A stretch of DNA of 64,000 nt from Malachius bipustulatus (Eukaryota; Arthropoda; Insecta; Coleoptera; Melyridae), in contig OU342630.1 in NCBI GenBank assembly GCA_910589415.1, positions 63,608,186 to 63,672,185 of the forward strand, in the 5' to 3' direction. The notes beneath the pieces were generated by a model. That model ran no database searches, was not told the DNA's origin, and saw nothing but the letters and a program-made list of their open reading frames with translations. This document shows positions 24,326-36,045 of this stretch, piece by piece. Position 1 is the stretch's first letter. Each line of letters starts with the position of its first letter. The position numbers and the translations under genes are program-made.

Positions 24326-25200
24326 TAAATGCAAACCAGTATTCACGTTCCTCTAATCCTAAGCGTAGTGACAAAAAGGCTAAAGACGTAAAGATAAATA
24401 TGAATATGAATTAGCTCAATATCAATATTACAACCAAAGAAGAAAAATAGTTAAACGAATCATGAATAGAGGAAATGAAAAAGTTGCACTATAGAGTCCC
24501 CAATAATGGAAAAATATTTCAAAGATATTTTTGAAAAGGAAAATTGCTGTATTAGAGAAAAATATGAATAAAATGAAACTGCAAAAGAAGATCTCCACTG
24601 ATGAAGTTGAAATAGTTACGAGGAAGATTTCATTAGATACTGCTGCAGGTCCTGTCCGAGTTCTTATCAAAACAATCGGTGATCTTCAGATAGATAAGTG
24701 ACATAATAGCAACTATTGGTAACATCATGTTAAGAACATCATTTGCCCCTAATAAACTAAGAATTGGGAGGACTATTCTTATAGACAAAGGTAACGATCC
24801 TAATATTCCATCTAACTGGTGACCAAAAACCATTTACTCAATTATTATAAGAAGAATAATTGAAAAAGTTTTAGACAAAATTATTAGACCACATGCAAAT
24901 TTAACTAAATTCCAATCAACGTGGATTCATTTCTGGTATACCTGGTTGTCACATCAATTCAAATTTAAGGTGTTCCTTTTTATAAAGAAAAATTTTCAGA
25001 ACAATTTGGCCAAAGAGACTGGCAGGTTTACCAGTTATGGTTTGGTTCGCGTAGAATTTTGGGTTCTTCTGTATTTAATTTTTTTGACATCTTTAATTTT
25101 AATAAAAATGCTCTAAAAGAGTTTTGCGAACAAATTCTTAGTGACACTTTAGGAATTATACATTCTCATTTATCTACTATTAACCGACTAATAAGTATTT
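24326..25200 (+). pseudogene. R2-like retrotransposon RT remnant
   Basis: Plus-strand fragments in several frames read YELAQYQYYNQRRKIVKRIM, then ISTDEVEIVTRKISLDTAAG, where AAGP is typical of the region before RT motif 0. RIGRTILIDKGNDPNIPSNW (around 24765) follows, then IRRIIEKVLDKIIRPH, then SGIPGCHINSNL (around 24930). The RTxLIxKG.DP..P.NW and GCHINS signatures are those I associate with R2-clade elements. Many stops and frame changes show a dead copy. No 28S rDNA is present, so it is not in the canonical R2 site, or it belongs to a sister lineage. Confidence 0.65.
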
Positions 25201-25344
25201 AATAATTAATATTAATTAAATAATTAGAGAATTATTAATTATTATTACGCAAAAACGTTTTGTTAAAGTTATTGTATTAATTTATAGATTGATAGATAGT
25301 GATATGGATTTCTCTCTCTAAATCACACTATTTAAAATTTATTT

Positions 25345-25470
25345 TAGAACGCCCGTAAGGGCGGTAAGAAAAAATACTTTTTTGACACTCCCTTCAAGGG
25401 GTCATTTATCTCAACATGAGAGGGTACTAATTTTTTGCACTTATTAATTAACACCCCGTAAGGAACCAAA
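25345..25470 (+). other. cluster of short hairpins downstream of the R2-like remnant
   Basis: CGCCCGTAAGGGCG (25350-25363) is a perfect 5-bp stem closed by GTAA, a GNRA-type tetraloop. CCCTTCAAGGG (about 25390-25400) can also fold. CCCCGTAAGG (about 25453) repeats the GTAA loop with a shorter stem. These stand out in AT-rich surroundings about 150 bp after the last RT-like codons. They could be a structured retroelement 3' UTR. Confidence 0.4.
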
Positions 25471-26624
25471 AGAAAAAGAAAAAAATTAATCGATAATATC
25501 AAATATTTTGTAAGACTTAATAAATAACAAAAACAAAACCTCTAATGAGAAACATTTAATAAAGAATTAATTCTCGAGAAGTACCATACATGCCTACCTA
25601 AGTATTTACTATTATACGACTAACTTATTGTAAATTGCATGTAATTGCATCTCGGTAATTGCAAAATGACACACTCCCACTTTAAGTATTGTTAAATTTA
25701 ATTGAGTAATTTAGAGTGCCTTCAGTAATAATTAATGTATCTCTTAAAACCTACAATAATGGTGAAGGCGTGTCGGATGTCTAAACTGTAAATTTCAATC
25801 ATTACCCATAAAAGATTTTGGGTTCTGTAATACGTATTAGTCATCGCATATAGGAACCGATTACAAATTTGGTTTTAAAGTTGGCGAAGCCCACGTTTTT
25901 CGATTAATCCGCGAATGAAATAGTAGGTAACACCTACCATCATCAATGATATTCATCAAAAAATCCTGCTAAATTTTATTATTTCTGTACCTACAAAGTT
26001 ACGGTTATGAAACTGTAAAAACTGCATCCATATTTGCATAGCTAAATATAATGACCCAAAATAAATTAATATTAAAAAGTAATATAACTCTTATAATAAA
26101 ATTGTTATATAAAAGAAAAGAAGATGGTTCTTTCAATGGTATTATAATAACTTGATGTTCTTAATTTAATTATAATAAATATGTCAGATAGATGATGGTT
26201 TAATTATTATATTGCTCAACTTTCTTGTACCTATATGTTATTATAAGACCACTTTCCTCTATCAATATAATTATATACATCCATTATTTTAAGAAAAAAG
26301 GAAATTTATTTTATTTTTGTATTCTTCGCTTCCTAATTTAATTTCGTTATAATAAACTATTTTTTCAATATGTGATTTTTCGACTCATCAGAAATTACAT
26401 GCAAGATTCAACAATTTACTGTTAGGATTTACTGTTGAATTTCTGTCTTATTTATTGGGATTTTATTCCGATTCTCAATAAATAAGACAGAAATTCATAC
26501 TAAGAAGGTTCAAGAAAAATGATCAAAGTTAGGATTTACTTGTGAACAGGCTGACATCAAAAGTGAACGATCAAAAACATTTTTGTTTTCTCTATAATTA
26601 ATCATAATTTTTGAAAACATATAC
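25471..26624. other. AT-rich noncoding stretch
   Basis: Nothing recognised except a short hairpin, TTCTGTCTTATTTATTGGGA with its complement, at about 26440-26495. Confidence 0.35.
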
Positions 26625-27375
26625 AGGTGTCCTAGATAACAGGTGGTACATGGGGATTCGGAAACCGTGAGAGATAGAAGGTCGGTTGAATGGAAGAAAA
26701 GTTGTGCAATTTCATGCTTTATTGAAAATCGGAAACTAAATTTTTGAAAAATTCAACCATTACTGAAATATGCTGAAAAACTAAAAAATTGAGTTTCCTT
26801 ATTTTGGTCATCGTCATCAATTACACTGACAATGACGAAAATGAACGAAAATGAAAAGCTTGAATCAAGAAAAAAGAGGACCTATTCTTAACATAAAATT
26901 TCATCACTCATCCATTAATTATTATTGTTTGATATTGATTCATGACTAAAAGCTAACTATTTCTTATTTTAGCCATATCTTTAGTACCTACCTATTATTG
27001 AGATTTTTTGTAGGTACACATAAACCGTCAATTTAATCAAAAATCTATAAAATTAAAAAATAAAACAAATTTTTATTTAAAAAAAAAGGCAAAAAGAAAC
27101 CAAGGCAAGCAGTTCTAAGAAAATTATTTTCTTTTTTTTTTCGGCGGACCTAAGAAAAACAAGAATTTATTATGAATACTCTGAGATCCAGTCCTCTTTG
27201 ATGATTTTTGAAATCTCAAATGGATAGCTCTTGACAACTTATGTAATCCTGTAAAAAATTATTTATTTATTTTCAATAATAAAAAAGATATGACTAAAAT
27301 AAGAAATCACGATTTTTCAGTTTTCTTCAGGATATTTCAGGATTCTTTAGTTATCTCGAACATTCTGTAAGTCCA
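26625..27375. mobile_element. degenerate fold-back element related to the 33.2 kb copy
   Basis: The left side (26750-26810) matches GAAATATCCTGAAAAAACTG and the following segment of the 33.2 kb element. The right side (27195-27350: TCAAATGGATAGCTCTTGAC, AAGATATGACTAAAATAAG, CAGGATATTTCAGGA) matches its right arm in order. The termini are eroded: a TATACAGGTGTCC word at 26621 may be the left end, and no clear right end is visible. Confidence 0.65.
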
Positions 27376-28984
27376 AATTAGTAGTTTGAAACTAGTAAAT
27401 TCCAGAATGTGGAGACTTAAATGCTAGAAGTAGGTAGGTATTTCTACCTACCTAATAATAAAAAACTTGTTGTTTTTTGTAAAATTAATAAAAATTGTTG
27501 ATCAGTAAAATATTTTTCATTTGTCTTTGTAAAAGAGGTAGGAAAAGGACTACCGCATCAAACCAAAAGTCGATATAATGAAAATTACTTCTTCAATAAT
27601 TTACTTATCATATCTAAGTTTGGGATAGTCGACCAAGAGATATAACGAAAAAATCTAATTGTTAAACTGTCATATTTTATGACCTCAACAATATTTCAAT
27701 AATCCAAAAATTGATAAAATGACAGAAGTCGTTTCGTTATATCTCTGGTCCAACTATACTTTTCTTATTTTAAAATGCTGAAAAGGGCTGAATAAATAAT
27801 ATTTTTCAGTTTTTTCCGTCACATTTTCACTGCATGTAGGTAGTGGGTAATTTTTGTTCCTGACGAACCATTTAAAACAATGATAAAAATTACTGGCCCG
27901 GCTTATCATAAAAAAAAAAGTTATGAATTTTATCCTATGCAGTCTTTAAATTACTGAATAATTTATGTTTTATTATTAACTATTAAAAAAAATATAAAAT
28001 TATTAATTAAATTATATAATAATTATAAAATTAATTATATCAATAAGTTTATTTCCCAATAAATGAAAGTCCATTTACAGAACAAAACAATAACATCAAA
28101 CCCGATTTAAAAATGCATGGCTGCATCATTTTTTTTTTTACATAACTAGGTATATGTGCAAAGTTTACAAGTTTCGATTCGATCGGCGATCACGAAGAAT
28201 CCGAAGCTACACCTGCTTAAATCACAAATTAGTGAGATTTAATCAAAAATGTTGAAATACCATAGCGGTGATTCAGGTGGTGTTAGATCTCGAAATTTTC
28301 GACTAAAATTTCCTAATTTTCTTGATGTCGAAATTTCTTAAATTTAGAGAAGGAACATGGAAATCGCAGAATACAGAGTAATTTTTGAATAATGAACAAT
28401 AACTCTTTACTCGAATTTTTTTCTCGACGCTTCTTCAGGGTAACATGATGAAATTTTCCAATAACTTTAACAACAATATTCCAACTTACAATCTTTTCCA
28501 CTTGGTTTTCCTCTTTTGTCAATTGCTTTTCACAGTACGTCAAATGATTTCCTTTTTTTTCAAATTATGTAGACCGAACGCGGAATGAAAACAGCATGTA
28601 CGTTATCAACTATGTAGTTCTATAATATATCTGTTCTATAATAAAAAACCGGCGTTTATGAAATAACTAATTTCAACTTGTTCGACTTTTGTTTGCTTCA
28701 GGACTTCCTACCATCGATTAGCGTTTCTGAGAATCTTTGACGTATATGTTGTTTTCATTCCGCGCTCGGTCTACTACCATGTTCATGGATCTATCAATCA
28801 ATTTCTCTTTTTGTCAAATTGGTTTCATTTTATATGAATTCATTTTCCCATTTACGTGCACTGACAGTAGTATTATAAACATTGGAAAACAGGGCCGCCT
28901 TAAGATATATGGCGTCCTTGGGCTAATAAAAATAATGCATCTTTATGATAAAATACATATAAGATGGCCAGCTGGAGTTAGGCT
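27376..28984. other. AT-rich noncoding stretch
   Basis: No gene recognised. TAGGTAGGTATTTCTACCTACCTA near 27430 is a small palindromic microsatellite. GAACGCGGAATGAAAAC (28576) and GTTTTCATTCCGCGCTCGGT (28751) are inverted copies, suggesting another small fold-back around 28570-28775. Confidence 0.35.
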
Positions 28985-29795
28985 AGGCATCGTAGAATTC
29001 TCAGAGGAAAGTTTAGCTTTTGTTTTGATTTTCTCACCCTTAATGTTTTTCGGGTCACTGAACACGAATTTGAAGTTTGCAGGGAAAAATTTGGCCCGGG
29101 AGTTTGTTTTTTTGAACTTTTTGCCCGAATTTTGGTACTTTGTTGATACTTTCAAAACTTTGATGGGATTTTTTGATGAGAGTTTTCACAAACTTCAATT
29201 CCTCTTGGTTGTGATGTGCTGAAGTCGTATCACACCCACTCATTGCGTGAAGAAACATTACGTGTTCTTTGATTATAATTTTTTGAAACAAAACAAAATT
29301 AATATTTTTCAAAACAAAATTAGTTTTGTTTTAGAACATTTAACGTTTCCCTTTCCCGGTTTCAAGAAGAAAACGTTTTCTTGTTCTCGAAGACTCGTGA
29401 GGTTGACCAACAGGTCGATTCTTCTCCAAACAAGTGCCCAATCAAGCACGACAACGGTAAATTTCACTAGCAGATATTGTAATATGTTTTTTTATGACGC
29501 AAAACTGAAGTGGCGGAACGGTTAGTCTTCCAAAAAACCAATTTAAGTATGTATATGGTAAATTTAGGAAATTTGGTCTTCTTTAATTTTTTATAGAACG
29601 GGCTTGTCGAAAAAAAGAACGCTACCTTTCTGAGATATAGGCCAAAAACCAAAAAAAAGTGCTAAAAATACAAAATTTGGGCCGAAAAGAGCCAAAAAAA
29701 CGAAGTTCCTGGCCAAATTTTGGTATGAAAAACTTCAAATTCATGTTCAGTGAAATCAAAATTAGAGCAAAACTCTCCTCTGAATTCCCATTTTT
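28985..29795. mobile_element. imperfect inverted repeat enclosing an ORF fragment
   Basis: The left arm, about 28990-29150, pairs with the right arm, about 29640-29790. Examples are GTCACTGAACACGAATTTGAAG with its complement in CTTCAAATTCATGTTCAGTG, AATTCTCAGAGGAAAGTTT with CTCTCCTCTGAATTC, and AATTTGGCCCGGGAG with CCTGGCCAAATTTTGG. The 490-bp centre contains the HAMSGCDTTSA fragment. Confidence 0.65.
29055..29312 (-). pseudogene. fragment with the HAxSGCDTTSA motif
   Basis: The minus-strand frame reads KEHVMFLHAMSGCDTTSAHH. The HAxSGCDTTSA signature is common in a large, poorly named family of transposon-associated or expanded proteins in insects and other invertebrates; I recall it near a PIN/nuclease-like fold, but not firmly. 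Only a short piece is recognisable, and the rest (NQEELKFVKTLIKKSHQSFE) is uncertain. It lies within a pair of inverted arms, so it may be cargo or an internal remnant of that element. Confidence 0.5.
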
Positions 29796-29799
29796 TGCT

Positions 29800-30568
29800 C
29801 ATTTGCGTAGTCAAGAGCTATAATTACAAAATAATAAATAAATAATAAAATAATATCAAAAAATAAAGGTAGGAATACTAATAAAACTTGCCGCAGTCAA
29901 AAAGGGCCGAAGAAAGTGTCAGAATTGAAAAAAAGTAATTGTATCGAGTCCATGAACGAGTTTCGTGGATATATTTTCTTTATTTTTCAACAAATAAGCT
30001 ATACCTACGTGTTTAAAATAAATTTTGGCATAAAAACGAAAATATTTTGAATTATAATTTACGCCCCTGAAATGCCTGCGCCCCTGAGTTATTGCCCTAT
30101 TAGCCAAATAGTTAAGGCCCTGTTTGAAAATCATTTGGTATAAAGGGAATCTTATTTGACAAAAGAGGAATTTGATTTGAAACCCATCAGTATTGACGTT
30201 TGATAAATGGGCAAATAATTTTACAAATTGGAAAATACAATTGACAAAAGAGGAAAACCAATAGAAAAAGACTCAATTTCACTAAAGTAAGAGTAAAATG
30301 GAACCTTTCATATAATGGAAGTTGGGTATGGTGGGTATTTGAACCCAAACATCATCGCGGGTGATTTCGCATAATGAGGCAAACGATACACGACTATGAA
30401 AAATATTACACGTAAATGCCACGAATTGGAATTTGTAGTCGTGTTATACTAAAAGAGTTTTTCTTCTTTGTGAATGATACTGTTATCGTTCCACATTTTT
30501 CTATAATAACTAGAGTCTATTCAATGTACAGGGTGATCCGTCAAGCACACCTTGCAAACTGTGCAATG
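29800..30568. other. noncoding stretch
   Basis: No gene recognised. An orphan GTACAGGGTGATCCGTCAAG terminus occurs at 30528, 40 bp outside the next fold-back element. Confidence 0.35.
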
Positions 30569-31421
30569 TACCAGGTGGTCCATCACTTATGTCCACCCCC
30601 GAAATAGAGGTTAATTTTAAAGATAAAAAATTGAAACTTTGAAGATTTGTGTAATTAATATATGACCACATAATGGCATAATCAGATTAATTATTATTTT
30701 TTTTTAATTGAGCCATCAGCGATAAAAAACTGTAATTTGGTGTTAATGTGACCAAAATAAATTCGATTTTTCTTTAATACACCGATAGAAATCGATTAAT
30801 AAACTCAAAATCCATGAAAATAAATATCAAAAACCTAATTACAAGCCTTTAATTAAATAAAATACTTAAAATATGGAAATGACAGGTGAAATGATTGATA
30901 TATGGTAGAGCAATAAAACTGACAAATCTAATGAGGGTAGTACCTACCATAAATAATCTTCAAAGCAGTCAGAAGAATGTGCCATTGAATTCGAATGAGG
31001 CTTCTTTTATGAATGTTTACTTAGGATGTGTTTACTTAACATTTGTGCTATAGCAGCCCTTCAAAAGCCTGGTAGTTTTATTGCTTCCATAAATCAATCA
31101 ATCTAGCTGTCATCTCCATATTTTAAGTATTTTATTTAATTAAAGGCTTGTAATTAGGTTTTTGATATTTATTTTGATCGATTTTAATTTTATTAATCGA
31201 TTTCTATCGATGTATTAAAGAAAAATCGAATTTATTTTGGTCACATTAACACCAAATTACAGTTTTTTATCGCTGATGGCTCAACTAAAAAAAAAAAAAT
31301 TAAACTGATTATGTCATTACATGGTCCTATATTAATTACACAAATCCTCAAAGTTTCAATTTTTTATCTTTAAAATTAACCTCTATTTCGGGGGTGGACA
31401 TAAGTGATGGACCACCCGGTA
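30569..31421. mobile_element. fold-back element, about 350-bp arms
   Basis: The termini TACCAGGTGGTCCATCACTT and AAGTGATGGACCACCCGGTA are inverted. The arms (30569 to about 30930, and about 31065 to 31421) pair through CCACCCCCGAAATAGAGG, TCGCTGATGGCTCAA, TAATCGATTTCTATCG and CTTGTAATTAGGTTTTTG. The spacer is about 130 bp with no ORF. The termini vary the family motif (CCAGGTGG/CCACCCGG instead of CAGGGTG/CACCCTG). Confidence 0.85.
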
Positions 31422-31462
31422 TAGAAGAACTGGTTGTTGACCTAATAAATATGAGACAGAAA

Positions 31463-31700
31463 TTACTTTAAATGAGAACTGAAGCCAAAATATTGAAGTT
31501 TCTCTAAAATCAGACCGTGATGGAGTCTGTTGAAAGCCTTGTTGAAATCAGTATAAACCACATTCACTTGCTCCTGACTGTCTAAAGTCTCGATCACGAA
31601 ATATGTAAGGCATGATAAATTTGTAAGTAACCGTGAGCGATTATGCATAAACCATGCTGGTTAAATTTTTACATTAAACTATTACAGGATAAATACAGGA
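31463..31700 (-). pseudogene. Jockey/CR1-like RT fragment
   Basis: The minus-strand frame contains NLSCLTYFVIETLDSQEQVN then VVYTDFNKAFNRLHHGLILE, which is RT motif A with its typical preceding helix in the Jockey/CR1 group. Only about 60 codons survive. Confidence 0.75.
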
Positions 31701-33224
31701 AAACATCTTAAGCTCATTATCAAAGTAGTTAAGCATGTATGTAATCTTAATGAGCAGGATGAAGGTCCTTAAAAATGTCACAATAGAATAAGTTACACAA
31801 ATCTAAAAATTAAAACATAAGAAAATATTTTAAAGTTTGACTTTTCTCTTTTCCTTTTTCACTTTCCTCATAGCCACCCCTTGGTTCTGGATTTAAACAT
31901 CTTATTGGTCTAGCTCTAGATTCTTGATTGACTGGTGAAAATCATATACTTTATAGGTAAACTATCATTATAAATATTACTTATTCAAAATCCTTTTTAT
32001 CAAGTATCCGCATGCATTTAACTAGTTTAACCACAAAAATAGAACATATAGGCGCCACCCTACACGCGTAATTAGAGTCGAGAATTAAAATATAATGGTA
32101 GAAGACCTAGCTGTACTATTTTGAGTGAAACAGACAAACTTGAACTTGTCAGGTCTATTTTGATTTCCTCAACGGAAGTTTGTCAGACTTGTTGTTGTTT
32201 TCTGTTGTGGCTGTGCTTAATTACGTGAAGAGATGCAGATACTCCAGCATTTCTGAGGTAATGAAGATGGATCGATAAATCACCGGATACATACCTCCTT
32301 TAGGTGCAGCTATTTAGGCACTATTTCGGCAGGTGTATTAAAATAGATTTCTAAGGAGAATGATTATTCATTATGATACAATAAGTTATGTTAGTTAAGT
32401 AGCACGATCGTTATTATTCCGATCCGAGAAGGAAAAGTTATATTTATAGTTTTTTTTTCATGTAGCCATGCAGTAGGTAAGTAAATCCGAAATGATTATT
32501 CATTTTGAACATTTTATTAATCTACACGTTAATGTACTATTTAATTATTAGAACGAAGAATGCGATGTTTTGAAGAAATTGAGTATTGAATATAAATTAT
32601 ATCGTGATGTCTAAATTAATTTTCGTCCTTGTCAGCATTAATTTTCCACATCCTTACGTGTCCTATAAAACTACGAACCAACCGACTTATACCTATAGAA
32701 GAAACAAACGGTGCAGGACCCAAAAGTAGCCAACATATGTCTTGGTTGTTCTACTATTGATTTTTCCTTAATTTATTCACTTTTGTAAGGCAAACTTCTT
32801 ATTATTCAGTCGGACGAGTGTTAGGGAAGTGCCTTAATTTCGTGTAGTTTTTCATAATTATTTAGATGTTGGCGAAACTATGAATTGCTTGGGGCGGGAA
32901 AACAAATTAATTTCCCTGCAAGGAAATCTGCAATGAACTACGTAAGAGGAAACATTCCATTACGCGAAGTCTATTTTGAAAGTGAGCCAGGCGATTTTTG
33001 TCTTCAAACTTTTACTGTTCGAAACTTTTCAAGCTTTAGCAACATCTACAAAGACACGGGACGAATATTTTTTCAGCAGTACATTATTATGAAACTGCTT
33101 GGTTAATATAATATGAAATATGTTTTAAGTTTTCTAGTTGTTTGATTTTTTATAGTGGTCATTTATTGGTCATTATTTACATCTGCGGCTCCTACAGTTT
33201 CACTATGGCACCTATACAGGGTGC
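31701..33224. other. noncoding stretch
   Basis: Nothing recognised. An ORF at 32885-33106 (+, 73 residues) has no known motif. Confidence 0.35.
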
Positions 33225-34216
33225 ACCATATATCCTTCTCTATATTGCTATCTCTTAACGCTAACAGATACGGGGTCGGTTAAACAAGTCCAAAGGAGCG
33301 CAGTTTTGTGGCCATCTCGAATCCGTCGAGACATACAAGATATCTGTGACCGTTCCTGAAATATCCTGAAAAAACTGAAAAATCGAGATTTCTTATTTTT
33401 TCCATATCTTTTTCATTATTGGAGATTAATGAATAATTTTTTTGTTGGCTTACATAAGTCGTCAAGAGCTACCCATCTGACATTTAAAAAATTTTCAAAG
33501 CCTACTAGATCCCAGAATTTTCATAGTCAACTTTCGTTTTTCTTATGGCCACCATATTGTTATTTTATGTTCTTCGGTATAAAAAAATCATAAAAACCAA
33601 AAATTGTTAAACTTCAAAAAATAAATTAAAAAATTTTTTATTCTTCTTTTTTCTTTACAATAAAGACACTTTTTTAGACCGAATTTCATAGATAAATTAA
33701 AAAACCATAAGGCAAGCACTATTTCGGCGTATTTTACAAATGTTGACGTTTTTCGACGATTTTTTTTAGGTTTTTCTTTGAAAAAAGAAAAATAAAAATT
33801 TGAAATTTTTTTTTGAAGTTTATTAATTTTTGGTTTCCATTATTTTTTTCAAATCGAACGATATAAAAAAATAATATAGCGGCCATAAGAAAAACGAAAG
33901 TTGGCTGTGAAAACTCTTGGATATAGTAGGCCTTGAAAATTTTTGAAATGTCAGATGGATAGCTCTTAACGGCTTATGTAAGCCTCCAAAAAATTATTTA
34001 TAAATTTCCAATAATAAAAAAGATATGACGAAAATAAGAAATCTCGATTTTTCAGTTTTTTCAGGATATTTCAGGAACGGTCACAGATATCTTGCATGTT
34101 TTGACGAATTCGAGATGGCCACATAACTGCGCATCTTTTCTCTAATTTAACCGACCCTGTATCTATCAGCGTTCAGGAGATAGCAATATAGAGAAGGATA
34201 CATGGTGCACCCTGTA
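33225..34216. mobile_element. 1-kb palindromic element, about 480-bp arms
   Basis: The termini TACAGGGTGCACCATATATC and GATACATGGTGCACCCTGTA are inverted. Pairing runs through CTCTATATTGCTATCTC, CGGGGTCGGTTAAA, GTGGCCATCTCGAATCCGTC, CAGATATCTTG, TCCTGAAATATCCTGAAAAA and CTTATGGCCACCATATTG to the middle. The whole element could transcribe into a near-continuous hairpin. A degraded relative lies at 26.6-27.4 kb. Confidence 0.9.
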
Positions 34217-36045
34217 TAGGGGTGAAGAACATACCTATAGTAACACCAGGAAGGTATTCATTTGCTTTGCAAATTTATGGTTAGCCAAAAAAAAGAGGCA
34301 TTAAGAGCCGCTCTAATGAGTCCGGTCCTGGGTAGGCGGCGTATAAATACATAGGAAGCACGCACTCGAAATGATGAATACGCGTCCAAGCCAACCGGAT
34401 CGTAAGCGGAGGATGCCATGAGCACGACACAGAGAGGGATTCGACCGGATATAAGATTTCTCATATCGTATCCAGAGTATAGCGAACGATGTCACGATTT
34501 TTGGAATGCAAATGCAAAATAAATGCAAAATTGAAAATAAAAACCGTGCTACTGTTTATCTCGAAGATATTCCTTGCCCTGAAAGTGAAAAAAAATAGAA
34601 ATTCGATCGTAGTGTCAAAGAGGCCTTAGCTGTGACCTTAACATTAGTTTGCAATGGCTGTTTTTAGCTTCTTGCCCACCCAGCACCCCTATTTCGCTCC
34701 TCGGTCCCGAAAAGGTTGATGAAACTTAGAAGCCGCGGATGTAATTCATTTTTCACGAATTTAAAAATTTTCTATGAGGGCTAGGACATTTCATTCTAGG
34801 CTAGGTGCTAAGTGTAGAAGAATCCTATATTGGGATGAGCTGCCTGCATATTACAGGTTGCGAAAATTATAGCTAAATGTTCCTCATCGGTAACTTTTGT
34901 TTGAAAATTACTGTTACACAAACTAGCATTTTCTGTGAGAAATATCCAAAACAATCATAAGAGATATAGAAAAATGAACCACGCATCCTCAATCTCTTTT
35001 TTTGAGAACGTCAGTGATGGAAACTAAAATTGGCTATCGTCTTTATTTTTCTCGTTACTTGAGAAAACTCTATCATACGATTTTTTGTCTCTCGACTCTG
35101 GCTCGGTTAAGTTTTTGAAACGGAATTCAGTGGCCCAGCCTTTTTTTTTCGAAAATAAATCTAAATTCAAGTTATGACTTACAGTTCTATTTTTTTTTTA
35201 ATGAAAGTCATGGTTTGGTTTGACTTTACTAGAAAGGCCGTTATTTTTTTTCCTTTTGCTTCCTTTGGAAAAAAATTGTTAATTAAAATAGTTTTGAAGT
35301 TTTGTTATTTTTCAGTGTAGCCATGGCGTGGTAGACTTTTAACGTTTGAAAAATATCGGACCGAAGAAACAATTTATTGCTGCATTGTATAAGACGTTAT
35401 AACGAATTTTCTTTGTAAGCTTTTTTCACTGATGAAAGTAACTTTAATATGAATGTAAAGCACACAAAAGGTCAATTTTTAATGACGAAACATTACGTGT
35501 ACGTTAATTCCAACCCCTGGAAAAGCGAATTATTCCGCTATTAAGTACCTAATACCCAATTAAGGGACCTATGGCCTCTGATGGCGCCCTAGCTCATACT
35601 AGTCTCTGCAACTGAGAAACTTTTTGAATTTACATTGTATACCTTATTTCTCTTGCAGGTGGATTTGGAAGTAGGTCGCTATCAAAATCAAGATCTTTTA
35701 CGCAATCAACTTTTGATTCTTGTCTATTAGAAAAAGGTGAAATTTTTTAAGCGCACAATTTATTTTGTTCAGTAGTGTAATAACTTTGAAAGAATAATGG
35801 TCCTCTGGTGAGTTAACAATAATCTGTTTTATGCCATATTATAATTGGTCTAGTCGTTTCAGTAAAAAGATTATTCCAGTGGACAATATCTTCTGCATCT
35901 CACTTGAAAACTACCTCAAAAGTAACGTTCTAACGTTAATATCGTCTGCCATGACCATGGGCCCTATGTTTTTGGGAAAGCACTTTTTAACTGAAATTTA
36001 TCTCTATAGAGGGTGTTTCACCATCAAACCGACATGACTTAACTG
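34217..36045. other. noncoding stretch
   Basis: No gene recognised. Frames are broken and no repeat ends could be paired. An ATAGAGGGTGTTTCACCATC segment at about 36007 is a partial copy of the next element's terminus. Confidence 0.35.

Noticed and set aside
24168..24833. Minus-strand hydrophobic ORFs opposite the R2-like remnant
   Set aside because: They are the antisense of A-rich RT codons, which read as Phe/Leu/Ile-rich on the other strand.
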